64,000 bases of DNA, from contig NZ_VFMY01000001.1 of the NCBI RefSeq assembly GCF_006715305.1, positions 2,604,001-2,668,000 of the forward strand, written 5' to 3'. Below are positions 1-7,548 of this stretch, piece after piece; within the stretch, counting starts at the first letter, position 1; the number at the start of each line of letters is the position of its first letter. Source of the DNA: Arthrobacter sp. SLBN-100. Its GTDB lineage: Bacteria; Actinomycetota; Actinomycetes; Actinomycetales; Micrococcaceae. Both the position numbers and the translations under genes were made by a program. The notes below the pieces were generated by a model that did no database searches, was not told the DNA's origin, and saw nothing but the letters and a program-made list of their open reading frames with translations.

Positions 1-149
1 TGCGCGTACTTGTGGTTGTCGAACAGGCGGAAGAACTTATCGATCCGCACATCCACGGACGACGGCTGGACCATCGCCGGATCGAACGGTTCAAGAACGA
101 TCCGCTGGGAGTCAATTTCGGCACGAATATCGCGGTCAGAGATCAGCAC
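1..149 (-). CDS. dcd: dCTP deaminase, N-terminal part (cut by window edge)
   Basis: The reverse strand reads from a GTG at 149 into [20 protein letters not shown] and on through [11 protein letters not shown], the conserved N-terminus of dCTP deaminase. The enzyme deaminates dCTP on the way to dUMP/dUTP for thymidylate synthesis; many actinobacterial forms are bifunctional and also release pyrophosphate, which cannot be judged here. Only the first 49 codons lie in the window; the catalytic residues are outside. The start matches the family N-terminus, with a weak GGGAC just upstream. A TTATCCACA 9-mer lies about 20 bp further upstream. Confidence 0.9.
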   Translation of the reverse strand, partial: MLISDRDIRAEIDSQRIVLEPFDPAMVQPSSVDVRIDKFFRLFDNHKYA

Positions 150-170
150 CGTCCCAAATTACCGTATCGG

Positions 171-179
171 TTATCCACA
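171..179 (+). promoter_or_regulatory. DnaA-box-like 9-mer upstream of dcd
   Basis: The 9-mer TTATCCACA matches the consensus DnaA box exactly. It lies in the short intergenic region between divergent dcd and the CAP-domain gene, where DnaA could link nucleotide synthesis to replication. A single exact 9-mer is expected about once per 130 kb of one strand by chance, so function is only a possibility. Confidence 0.3.
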
Positions 180-282
180 GCCACATTCTTTCGTTGTTGC
201 TGTCATCCAGTGGGGCTAATGTGGCCTCAGTGATTAAGGCGCCGGAAGGTCTCCCGGATGGCCCAACAGAGCTGGGGATGTT

Positions 283-2013
283 GTGAAGAAACTAGTGGTG
301 CCCGCGATTATTGGCATGCTCTCTTCTTTGGCGCTGGTTTCCTCTTCCGTGGGAGTCCTTCCCGCACCGCTGCCGGAGAGCCAGTCTGCCGCCGCAAGTC
401 CACGCAGCGTCACTTTGGGTCCGGTGACGGTGGACGACGGCGGCGCCGCCCGGGCCAACATGTCGGCCCTGTCCCGGCTCACCCCGGCCGTGGATCCGGA
501 CATCAGGCCGGCTTCGCCGTCCACTGCGGCAGGTGAACTGACGACGACGCCGGCCGAGGTGCAGCAAGCTGCCGGGCAGGCCCCCACTGCCGCCGCCTCG
601 GCCGAGGCGCTGCCGGCACCGGCGCCCACCACAACGGCGCCTGCCCCCACCCCTGAAGTTCCCTGGATCCCGCCGCTTTGGGCACCGGATGCAGAACTGG
701 CCGCGCCCTCACCCACCCGGCTTGCGGCTCCCGAGTCTGCCGCGTTGGCCGCACCGGAGGCCCTGGTCCCGGACAGCAACGCGGGAGCAATTCTCACCGT
801 GTTCAACAGGATCAACGAATACCGGGTGTCCAAGGGCCTGAACCCGGTGAAGTACCACCCCACGGTGGCGGGACTGGCGCAGGAATGGTCGGACAGTATT
901 GCCTCACGCGAGGTGATTGAGCACCGAGCCAGCTTCTGGACCGACCCCCGCGCCATGAATCCCAACAACGGCGCCGGCGAAGTCATTGCCATCCGTACCG
1001 ACCGGGACGCCGCCCAACTGGTGGAATGGTGGAAGTCGTCGACCGGCCATAACGCCTTGCTGCTCGATCCGCGCTTCAACGTCATGGGAGCCGGAATCTC
1101 CTACACCAACTCCACCTACCAGGTCTGGGGCGTGGTGAACTTCTTCGGCTACACCACCCTTCCCGCCGGCACCGTCAGCTCTCCTGGCGGTGGATCCGGC
1201 GGCGCTTTCCCGCCGCCGGCCCCGAGCATGTGCGATGCCCCCGCGCGTCACATGCCGCCCACACTGGATCTTTCCGCCGCCGCCATCAAGGGGCCGGGGG
1301 ACTTGGTGAGCGTTGATTCAACCGGGCAGCTTCTGGCCCGCGCAGCCACCGGCATGCGCACCTTCGCCGCAGCAAAGATCATCGGATCAGGCTTCGCGGG
1401 CGCAAAGGAGGTTTTCACCACGGACTGGGACCGTGACGGTGCCTTGGATCTCCTGACGCAGTGGTCCAGCGGGACGCTGACCCTGCACCGCGGCATTGCC
1501 TCCGGCGGCTTCCAGGCGTCCGTCACCCTGGGGAGCGGAGGATGGGACACGCTGACCCTCGCCGTGGGCGGCTGGTGCGCCAACAACAGGCTTCCCCAGA
1601 TTCTTGCCCTCGACGCCGCCGGGAACCTCTACCTGTACCCGAACAAGGGCACGGGCGACCTGTCCGAGCGAACGCCGGTAGGTGCCATCGGTGCCGCGCG
1701 TAAGTTGTCCATGGTGGATTACGACGCCGACGGATTCCAGGACCTGCTGGTGCTCCGCGCCGACGGCTCGGTCCAGCTTCACCGAGGCTGGGGCACCACC
1801 GCGCTGCGGGCCGAGACCAGGCCCACCGTCGCCACAGGCTGGGGCGACGTCACCGGGATCCGGGCGCTCAAAGACGTCACGGGACTGAATTCCACTGGGG
1901 TTGCCCTGCGCCGGACAAACGACGTGGTGCAGTATTGGGACCTGACCTCGGGAAGCCTCGCGTCGCCGTCGAACATTCCCGGCCCTTGGACGGGTCAGCG
2001 GCTGGCGCACTAG
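283..2013 (+). CDS. Secreted CAP (SCP/YkwD-type) domain protein with FG-GAP/VCBS-like repeats
   Basis: A 576-aa exported protein. Residues 1-30 (MKKLVVPAIIGMLSSLALVS) form a signal peptide. A low-complexity Ala/Pro/Thr linker runs to about residue 165. A CAP domain follows (FNRINEYRVSKGLNPV, LAQEWSDSIA, TGHNALLLDPRFNVMGAGI), as in bacterial YkwD proteins. The C-terminal half carries FG-GAP/VCBS-like units with Asp-rich DWDRDGALDLL and DYDADGFQDLL motifs that probably bind calcium. The start is GTG at 283 behind a GGGG stretch. Bacterial CAP proteins are mostly of unknown activity; an envelope or extracellular role is likely. It stands alone, divergent from dcd. Confidence 0.85.
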   Translation: MKKLVVPAIIGMLSSLALVSSSVGVLPAPLPESQSAAASPRSVTLGPVTVDDGGAARANMSALSRLTPAVDPDIRPASPSTAAGELTTTPAEVQQAAGQAPTAAASAEALPAPAPTTTAPAPTPEVPWIPPLWAPDAELAAPSPTRLAAPESAALAAPEALVPDSNAGAILTVFNRINEYRVSKGLNPVKYHPTVAGLAQEWSDSIASREVIEHRASFWTDPRAMNPNNGAGEVIAIRTDRDAAQLVEWWKSSTGHNALLLDPRFNVMGAGISYTNSTYQVWGVVNFFGYTTLPAGTVSSPGGGSGGAFPPPAPSMCDAPARHMPPTLDLSAAAIKGPGDLVSVDSTGQLLARAATGMRTFAAAKIIGSGFAGAKEVFTTDWDRDGALDLLTQWSSGTLTLHRGIASGGFQASVTLGSGGWDTLTLAVGGWCANNRLPQILALDAAGNLYLYPNKGTGDLSERTPVGAIGAARKLSMVDYDADGFQDLLVLRADGSVQLHRGWGTTALRAETRPTVATGWGDVTGIRALKDVTGLNSTGVALRRTNDVVQYWDLTSGSLASPSNIPGPWTGQRLAH

Positions 2014-2017
2014 GCGG

Positions 2018-2497
2018 CTAGATGGCCGGCTGGAGTTCCAGGACGTCTTTCAGGCGGTCCAGCTGGGCCACCTCGGCGCCAAGGCTGCGCTGGATCATGC
2101 TGTTCAGGAAGCCAAGCCTGTTCAGGAATCGCAGGCTGTTCAAGAATCCCAGCGGCCGTTCCGGCTCGGCTTCAAGGGCAACGCGGACCCTGGTCCCCGC
2201 CGTTTCGGTGCTCAGGTAATAGCCGCCAGCCCGGATGGCAGGACCGGACGTGACGCGGAACTGGATTTCGGCTCCGGGCCTGGCGCTGGTGATTTCGAGG
2301 TCCGCCGGGATGCTAAGCCCGGACCGCCCCGCCACCATCTGCCGGTAAACGGCGCCTTTGGTGCCCTCGGATCCATCGAGCAGCTTGACCCTGCGAACGC
2401 CGTCGTGCCAAAGCGGAAGGTTGGTGGCGTCGAGCAGATACAGGTACACAGCCATGGCGTCACGCCGGATGAGGACCTCATGCTCTGCGAATGCCAT
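2018..2497 (-). CDS. SRPBCC-family protein (polyketide cyclase/dehydrase-like)
   Basis: A 159-aa cytoplasmic protein of the START/Bet v1-like SRPBCC fold: N-terminal EHEVLIRRDAMAVYLYLLDA, central strands (LDGSEGTKGAVYRQMV), and a long C-terminal helix rich in Leu and Arg. These proteins bind hydrophobic ligands, and no specific substrate is visible. Near residues 117-133 a short motif repeats three times (FLNSLR, FLNRLG, FLNSM), an odd amphipathic stretch. It converges with the CAP gene, with only 4 bp between the stops. The family call comes from overall pattern and length, not a catalytic motif. Confidence 0.7.
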   Translation of the reverse strand: MAFAEHEVLIRRDAMAVYLYLLDATNLPLWHDGVRRVKLLDGSEGTKGAVYRQMVAGRSGLSIPADLEITSARPGAEIQFRVTSGPAIRAGGYYLSTETAGTRVRVALEAEPERPLGFLNSLRFLNRLGFLNSMIQRSLGAEVAQLDRLKDVLELQPAI

Positions 2498-2729
2498 CAG
2501 GATCTTTCGTGGTTGACGTCGGCCTGCCGCATAGCTGCACCCCCCGGCACCGCAGCTACCGGATCAGGTTAGCCAGCGCTCCTCACCCCTGCCTAGCCAG
2601 GGCCGGGGACGTTATTGAAGAGTTACTGGATGACGCCACGGTGACCGGACACGGCGCGCTTACCCGCCCCTTGGACGGCCCGCCATCACATGTGCGCTAA
2701 GCTATGTTCTGCCCCTGAAACGGGGCATT

Positions 2730-2803
2730 GCGGCTGTAGCTCAATGGTAGAGCGCTAGCTTCCCAAGCTCGATACGCGGGTTCGATTCCCGTCAGCCGCT
2801 CCA
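2730..2803 (+). tRNA. tRNA-Gly (anticodon CCC)
   Basis: A full cloverleaf is visible. The acceptor stem is GCGGCTG/CAGCCGC, the D-arm GCTC-AATGGTA-GAGC, the anticodon loop TTCCCAA, and the T-arm GCGGG-TTCGATT-CCCGT; the discriminator is T and CCA is encoded (2801-2803). The anticodon CCC reads GGG. The anticodon stem CTAGC/GCTCG has one T-C mismatch. A small GCCCC/GGGGC hairpin (2711-2726) lies just upstream of the mature 5' end. Confidence 0.95.
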
Positions 2804-2944
2804 CTTTCCGCCCGGGCTGCTTTCCCCGGGCATCCCCATGTCGGATGCACCGCCGGGCCGGTGGGACGGCACCCCTGGGTCATTAGGTACCGGCGTGTAT
2901 GGTCAGAGGTCAGGAACCTCTTCGGTTCCGCTACAGGAGCAATC

Positions 2945-3085
2945 ATGGCTGACAAGTCCCCGCGTCAAGCAGCATCCAAAAAGTCCGGCAAATCCATCAA
3001 GGAAAAGCGTGCCGACAAGAAGGCCGCTTCCGCGCCGGCCAACTCTCTGGACACCACGTCCAGCAAGGCCGCCAAGAAGAAGTGA
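2945..3085 (+). CDS. Small highly basic protein, Lys/Ala/Ser-rich (46 aa)
   Basis: It begins MADKSPRQAASKKSGKSIKE and ends SSKAAKKK: 46 residues, about one quarter lysine, no membrane segment and no structured domain visible. The ATG at 2945 has a good AGGAG ribosome site 5 bp upstream; the longer reading from 2861 lacks one. Its TGA stop overlaps the GTG of the next gene in GTGA, so the two are probably translationally coupled. Small lysine-rich proteins of this kind are common in Micrococcaceae; I know no assigned function. Nucleic-acid or polyanion binding is a guess from charge. Confidence 0.75.
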   Translation: MADKSPRQAASKKSGKSIKEKRADKKAASAPANSLDTTSSKAAKKK

Positions 3086-4236
3086 CCGGCCTCAAGAGCA
3101 AACTGACCCTGGGCGTCCTGGCTTCCACCCGTAAGCGGGACGAGCGCAGGCTCCCCATCCACCCGCTCCATTTTGAGCGCATCGCGCCCGAGGTTCGCCG
3201 GCACATCATCCTCGAGCAAGGCTACGGCGAGCGCTTCGGCGTATCCGATACGCACCTTTCCACCCTGGTGGGCAGGATGGCGAGCCGCGGAGAACTGCTG
3301 GCGGACGCCGACGTCGTACTTCTGCCGAAGCCGCAGCCGGAGGATCTGTCTGAGCTGCAGGATGGCCAGGTGCTCTGGGGCTGGCCGCATTGCGTCCAAG
3401 ACCGGGCCATCACCCAACTGGCCATCGACAAAAAGCTGACGCTGATCGCGTTCGAAGCCATGAACCACTGGGCCAGTGATGGCGGTTTTGGCCTGCACGT
3501 CTTCCACAAGAACAACGAATTGGCCGGGTATTGCTCGGTGCTGCACGCTTTGGCCCTGACGGGTTCCACCGGCGACTACGGACGGCGCCTCAGCGCCGTT
3601 GTGATCGGTTTCGGTGCAACAGCCCGCGGTGCCGTGACCGCCTTGAACGCCCACGGTGTCCACGACGTCCAAGTACTGACCAACCGCGGAGTTGCCGCCG
3701 TCGGCGCCCCCATTCATTCGGTCAATATCGTCCAGTTTGATCACGACGACGAAGCGCCCTTCCTCAGCCAGGTCATCACCGAGCGGGGCCGGGTGCCGCT
3801 GGCGCCGTTCCTGGCCGAGAGCGACATCGTAGTCAACTGCACCCTGCAGGACCCCAATAATCCGCTGACTTATCTGCAGACGGACGATCTCGCTGCCTTC
3901 AGACCCGGAAGCCTGATCGTGGACGTTTCCTGCGACGAAGGAATGGGTTTCAGCTGGGCCAGGTCCACCACGTTCGCTGATCCAATGTTCACCGTCGGTG
4001 ACCACATCAACTACTACGCGGTGGACCACAGCCCGTCGTATCTCTGGAACTCCTCCACGTGGGAGATCAGCCAGGCCCTGCTCCCGTTCCTGGCCACCGT
4101 CATTGATGGGCCGGAAGCCTGGGCAGGGAACGACACCATCGCCCGGGCCATCGAGATTCGCGACGGTGTGGTCCGCAACAAGGACGTCCTCGAGTTCCAG
4201 AAACGGGAAGACGCGTACCCGCACGAAATCCGGTAG
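3082..4236 (+). CDS. Alanine dehydrogenase/PNT-family enzyme, probably N5-(carboxyethyl)ornithine synthase-like
   Basis: A 384-aa cytoplasmic NAD(P)-dependent enzyme. The N-terminal half has the AlaDH/PNT substrate domain (STRKRDERRLPIHPLHFERI, then ILEQGYGERFGV), and a Rossmann region follows near residue 172 (SAVVIGFGATARGAVTAL). The NRHV-type and KPQPEDLSEL blocks resemble the N5-(carboxyethyl)ornithine synthase/lysine-dehydrogenase branch more than true alanine dehydrogenase; that branch reductively couples pyruvate to an amino group. The start GTG overlaps the stop of the small basic protein by 4 bp. The exact amino substrate cannot be read from sequence. Confidence 0.7.
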   Translation: MTGLKSKLTLGVLASTRKRDERRLPIHPLHFERIAPEVRRHIILEQGYGERFGVSDTHLSTLVGRMASRGELLADADVVLLPKPQPEDLSELQDGQVLWGWPHCVQDRAITQLAIDKKLTLIAFEAMNHWASDGGFGLHVFHKNNELAGYCSVLHALALTGSTGDYGRRLSAVVIGFGATARGAVTALNAHGVHDVQVLTNRGVAAVGAPIHSVNIVQFDHDDEAPFLSQVITERGRVPLAPFLAESDIVVNCTLQDPNNPLTYLQTDDLAAFRPGSLIVDVSCDEGMGFSWARSTTFADPMFTVGDHINYYAVDHSPSYLWNSSTWEISQALLPFLATVIDGPEAWAGNDTIARAIEIRDGVVRNKDVLEFQKREDAYPHEIR

Positions 4237-4241
4237 CCCGG

Positions 4242-5624
4242 CTAGGTTGTCTTTGCCCTGCTGACGATGCTCACGGGGCGGCGGCGATCCTTGAGGCTGA
4301 CCCGCAGCAGCAACGAGCCCTTTCGCGCCAGAATGACGGCGACCGTCACCGCGGCGAGCGCCGGGACGCCCCCGGCCACCAGCAGGGCCGCGTGGGGACT
4401 GACGTGCTCGGAAAGCCAGCCGAGCATCGGCCCGCCGATGGCCTGGCCGCCGATCAGCACCATGATGTACAGGCTCATGACCCGGCCCCGGATCCTCATG
4501 TTCGAGCTCACCTGGACCAGCTGGTTGGAGCCGGTCAGGAACATCAGGCACCAGAATCCGGACAGCACCATCACGCCGCCGAACACCGGCATGGAGGGCG
4601 CGACGGCGGCGAGGCAGAGCATCAAGCCGTACATGCCGGCACAGAACACTACGGAGCGGAGCCTCAGCTGCCGCCGCCGCGTGGATGCCACCGCTCCGGC
4701 GAAGGCCCCGAGCGCAACGAGGGCGTTCAGCAGCCCGTAGCCTCCCGCTCCAACGTCGAAGACGTGGTCGGCAAAGGCGGCCAGCACCACGGGCAGGCTC
4801 ATCGCGAAGACCGCAATGAACCCTGCCATCAGCCATGGCCAGTAGATGGTGGGCTTGCTGAGGGCGTAGCTCAGGCCTTCGCGCAGCATGCCTTTGCTCT
4901 TGGGCGCAGGGGCGCTGACGAACAACTGGTCCTTCCGCAGGATCAGGAGCATGGCCACGGTGGAGCAGCAGGCAAAGGCGTTGCCCGCGAAGGCCCACCC
5001 TGCCCCAACCGCCGTAAGCAGCCATCCGGCCAGGGCAGGTCCGATCAGGCCTCCCAGCTGGAAGGTAGTGGAGTTGACGCTGATGGCGTTACGCAGGTAC
5101 TTCGGGCCCACCAGTTCGTTGACGAACACCTGCCGCGCCGGCTGGTCCAGCACGGTAACCAGGCCAAGGACCAGCGCAATGACGTAGACGTGCCACACCT
5201 CCACGGCGCCTGTCAGCGCAAGGATGGCGAGGGCCGCGGCCAGGAGCGCAGCCAAGCTCTGGCACAGGATGAGGATCTTCCGCTTGGCAAACCGGTCCGC
5301 AATCATGCCGCCCCACGGTCCGAGCAGGAGCGAGGGGAGGAACTGCAGGGCCACGGTGATGCCCACGGCGGTCACTGATCCGGAAAGCTCCAGGACCATC
5401 CAGTCCTGGGCAATACGTTGCATCCAGATGGCGATAACGGCGATGAAGTGTCCGATCGCGAAGATCCTGAAATTGGGGACCTTCAGCGAGATGAACGTGT
5501 GCTTCCACGGAAGGCGTTCAGGGACGACGGCGAGGGGCTGGGTCTGGTGGCCCGGCTGGGCGGAGCCGGCTGAGTCGATGACGGGTTGGGTGACGGTTGC
5601 CGATGACGGTGGTGGGGGTGCCAC
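4242..5624 (-). CDS. MFS transporter, EntS/MFS_3-type exporter
   Basis: A 460-aa membrane protein with about twelve hydrophobic segments. A Pro/Thr-rich N-terminal tail precedes the first helix (FRIFAIGHFIAVIAIWMQRI). The loop 2-3 motif GPWGGMIADRFAKRKILI is the MFS signature as seen in the EntS/DUF894 group, which exports siderophores and drugs. I chose GTG at 5624 because GAGGA sits 7 bp upstream; longer readings to 5681 or 5735 lack a ribosome site and run into the LysR-type operator. It is divergent from the adjacent LysR gene, which probably controls it. The substrate is unknown. Confidence 0.8.
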   Translation of the reverse strand: MAPPPPSSATVTQPVIDSAGSAQPGHQTQPLAVVPERLPWKHTFISLKVPNFRIFAIGHFIAVIAIWMQRIAQDWMVLELSGSVTAVGITVALQFLPSLLLGPWGGMIADRFAKRKILILCQSLAALLAAALAILALTGAVEVWHVYVIALVLGLVTVLDQPARQVFVNELVGPKYLRNAISVNSTTFQLGGLIGPALAGWLLTAVGAGWAFAGNAFACCSTVAMLLILRKDQLFVSAPAPKSKGMLREGLSYALSKPTIYWPWLMAGFIAVFAMSLPVVLAAFADHVFDVGAGGYGLLNALVALGAFAGAVASTRRRQLRLRSVVFCAGMYGLMLCLAAVAPSMPVFGGVMVLSGFWCLMFLTGSNQLVQVSSNMRIRGRVMSLYIMVLIGGQAIGGPMLGWLSEHVSPHAALLVAGGVPALAAVTVAVILARKGSLLLRVSLKDRRRPVSIVSRAKTT

Positions 5625-5715
5625 AGGTGTGTCCTCAAATTGCGGTCGGTCCGGGATGTCGTTAACGCTAGGCTGGGACACAGGATTATGGAGACGTATT
5701 GTCCCTATAACTCGT

Positions 5716-5730
5716 ATTGCAAACTGCAAT
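5716..5730. promoter_or_regulatory. LysR-type operator between divergent MFS exporter and lysR gene
   Basis: ATTGCA-AAC-TGCAAT is a perfect inverted repeat. It contains TTGCAAACTGCAA, which fits the LysR consensus T-N11-A with dyad symmetry. It lies 39 bp upstream of the chosen lysR start and 92 bp upstream of the MFS start, where an autoregulatory and activating site would be expected. Confidence 0.6.
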
Positions 5731-5768
5731 GCCAAATGACCTCCGCACTCATGCCACTGGAGTCCTTA

Positions 5769-6623
5769 GTGTTCGAACCAGCCCAGCTGCGCTCCTTCCT
5801 GGCAGTGGCCGAAACCCTCAGCTTCACCAAGGCAGCTGACCGGTTGGGCCTGGCCCAACCCACCGTAAGCCAGCACGTCCGCAAGCTGGAGACGGCGGCC
5901 AAGCGGGTGCTTATCACCAGGGACACACGGGACGTCCGGCTTACAGACAACGGCGATGCGATGGCAGGGTTTGCCCGCAACATACTGGCCGCGCATGACG
6001 CTGCTGCCAGGTACTTCTCCGGGTCGGCGATGCGGGGCAGGCTGCGCTTCGGTACGGCGGATGATCTTGCCATTACCGGCCTGCCGCGGATCCTTCGTGA
6101 ATTCAGGCAGATTTATCCGCAGATTAACCTGGAACTGACGGTGGGCCAGAGTGACCAGCTCTACCGGAAACTCAACGCAGGCCAGCTGGACCTTGTGTTT
6201 GTGAAGTGGGTGGCAGGGGCCAAGGACGGCACCGTGGTGCAGCATGACTCATTCTCCTGGGTGGGGCAGGAACAGACTGTGCTCGAGCCTGGCGCGCCGG
6301 TCCCGCTGATCGCCTATCCCTCGCCCAGCTTGAGCCGAAAACTCGCCATCGACGCTTTGGAGTCCCACGGCAGGACGTGGCGCATCACCTGCACCACCCG
6401 CCAGATCAGCGGCGTGCTTGCCGCGGTCCGCGCCGGAATCGGAGTCGCCGTTATGCCGTCGTCCCTGGTGCCCGAGGACCTGAAGATCATCACGCGCCGT
6501 TTCGATCTTCCGGCGGTGGGCGACGTTGATTTCACGCTGATCCGGAACCCGCTGGCCAACTCCGAGGTGATCGACGCCCTGACGCAATCCATTGTGGGAA
6601 GGACCATCAACCGTCCGGGCTAG
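5769..6623 (+). CDS. LysR-family transcriptional regulator
   Basis: A 284-aa regulator. The N-terminal winged HTH (FEPAQLRSFLAVAETLSFTK, then RLGLAQPTVSQHVRKLE) is typical LysR. Residues about 90-280 form the co-inducer-binding domain (RLRFGTADDLAITGLPRILR). The GTG at 5769 has GGAG 6 bp upstream and gives the usual LysR N-terminus; upstream ATGs at 5736 and 5751 have no ribosome site and lie close to the T-N11-A palindrome. It is divergent from the MFS exporter and likely controls it and itself. The inducer is unknown. Confidence 0.88.
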   Translation: MFEPAQLRSFLAVAETLSFTKAADRLGLAQPTVSQHVRKLETAAKRVLITRDTRDVRLTDNGDAMAGFARNILAAHDAAARYFSGSAMRGRLRFGTADDLAITGLPRILREFRQIYPQINLELTVGQSDQLYRKLNAGQLDLVFVKWVAGAKDGTVVQHDSFSWVGQEQTVLEPGAPVPLIAYPSPSLSRKLAIDALESHGRTWRITCTTRQISGVLAAVRAGIGVAVMPSSLVPEDLKIITRRFDLPAVGDVDFTLIRNPLANSEVIDALTQSIVGRTINRPG

Positions 6624-6631
6624 GAACAGGG

Positions 6632-6720
6632 GTGCCGCCAGGGATTGCGGCGGAGCATCCGGACCTGGTGTCCAGGCTCGTGCTGCTCGGGAGTGGCGCT
6701 GGCGGCGGCAGCGTTGCGAA
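6632..6720 (+). pseudogene. Relic of an alpha/beta hydrolase
   Basis: About 30 codons read IAAEHPDLVSRLVLLGSGAG, matching the conserved strand after the nucleophile elbow of alpha/beta hydrolases (a-HPd-vsrLVLLgs). No catalytic Ser, Asp or His block is found around it, and the reading dissolves after about 6720. The rest of 6624-7140 (over 500 bp) holds no supportable gene. Confidence 0.45.
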
Positions 6721-7140
6721 GAATATGCAGCTTGGGGAATCCTTTCGCCCTTGGCCTGCGCCGTTGCCCCCGCGCTGGCGTTTGGGAGAACGGCAGGCAG
6801 TCGACCCCGGTGGTTTATGGCCAAGAAGGAATGTTTTCCCAGGATGAGAAAAGGACGTCCTTGCTGTTTAGCCCGGTCGCCCTCCGGGTAGACCTGCAAC
6901 AAGCATCACACGGCCCCCACCCGGCGGGCCCGGACTTTGGATGGCGGCGCTGCGCACCTTTCTGTGCAGCCCGTAGTTGCAGCACCAAATACCCTCCCAG
7001 CGCTGCCCTGTGCTCATTTTCCATTGATCAGTGAAGGTGGCATAACCTATGCTGGTTTTCCCATGGTCAAGCAGCTGGCCAGTTCATTAACACGAGCGTG
7101 CTCCTGCCTGCCAGGTTTCACTGCTCGGGACAGGCAGCCA

Positions 7141-7455
7141 ATGACGACAGCCAAGAACACCCATCTCAGCTCCGCCCATGTGCGCCCGCACAACACGGCG
7201 CGGCCGGCCACCCGCAGTTCAACACTTGGCGCGGGCATCGCCACCACGGACACCGGATACGTAGGCAAGCCTACCTGCGACACATGCCGCACCGACGAAT
7301 TTGTCTACCTCGAGTCCTACATCCCGCCGACGTACCGGCGGGACGGCAGCGTCGCCACTTTGGGCGAAGTTGCCTACACCTGCACGCGTTGCGAACAGTT
7401 TTCCGCCCACAGCGTTCCCGTGACCTGGACACCCCCGGGGTGGTACTTGGGCTGA
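7141..7455 (+). CDS. Small zinc-ribbon-like protein (104 aa)
   Basis: The protein starts MTTAKNTHLSSAHVRP. Two CxxC knuckles, CDTC (about residue 51) and CTRC (about residue 81), are spaced like a zinc ribbon, with acidic and aromatic stretches between them (DEFVYLESYIPPTYRR). The C-terminus is VTWTPPGWYLG. The ORF is open further upstream, but ATG 7141 begins the conserved-looking part; the ribosome site (GGGACAGG) is weak. I do not recognise a function. Proteins of this kind are frequent, uncharacterised, and confined to Arthrobacter relatives. Confidence 0.65.
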   Translation: MTTAKNTHLSSAHVRPHNTARPATRSSTLGAGIATTDTGYVGKPTCDTCRTDEFVYLESYIPPTYRRDGSVATLGEVAYTCTRCEQFSAHSVPVTWTPPGWYLG

Positions 7456-7468
7456 CGGCATGTGGCGA

Positions 7469-7524
7469 GGTCCGGTGGTTGAACTTCTCGAAACCCAGGT
7501 TTCGACAAGCTCAACCACCGGACC
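7469..7524. terminator. Long near-perfect hairpin, bidirectional terminator/REP-like repeat
   Basis: GGTCCGGTGGTTGAACTT pairs with a downstream near-complement ending CAACCACCGGACC, giving a stem of about 25 bp with few mismatches, followed by TTTCTTT. It lies between the zinc-ribbon gene and the convergent putA, so it can end both transcripts. The GGTGGTTGAGCTTGTCGAAA core is familiar as a dispersed intergenic repeat in Arthrobacter genomes (from memory). Confidence 0.7.
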
Positions 7525-7548
7525 TTTCTTTATGCCCTAAGCGCTGAA

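Noticed and set aside
2965..5025. 686-codon open frame on the minus strand
   Set aside because: It covers the AlaDH/PNT-family gene antisense and part of the MFS gene out of frame. Both overlapped genes have convincing motifs and starts.
4392..5378. 328-codon plus-strand frame inside the MFS gene
   Set aside because: The product is Gln/His/Glu-rich without domains; the minus strand encodes twelve clear membrane helices.
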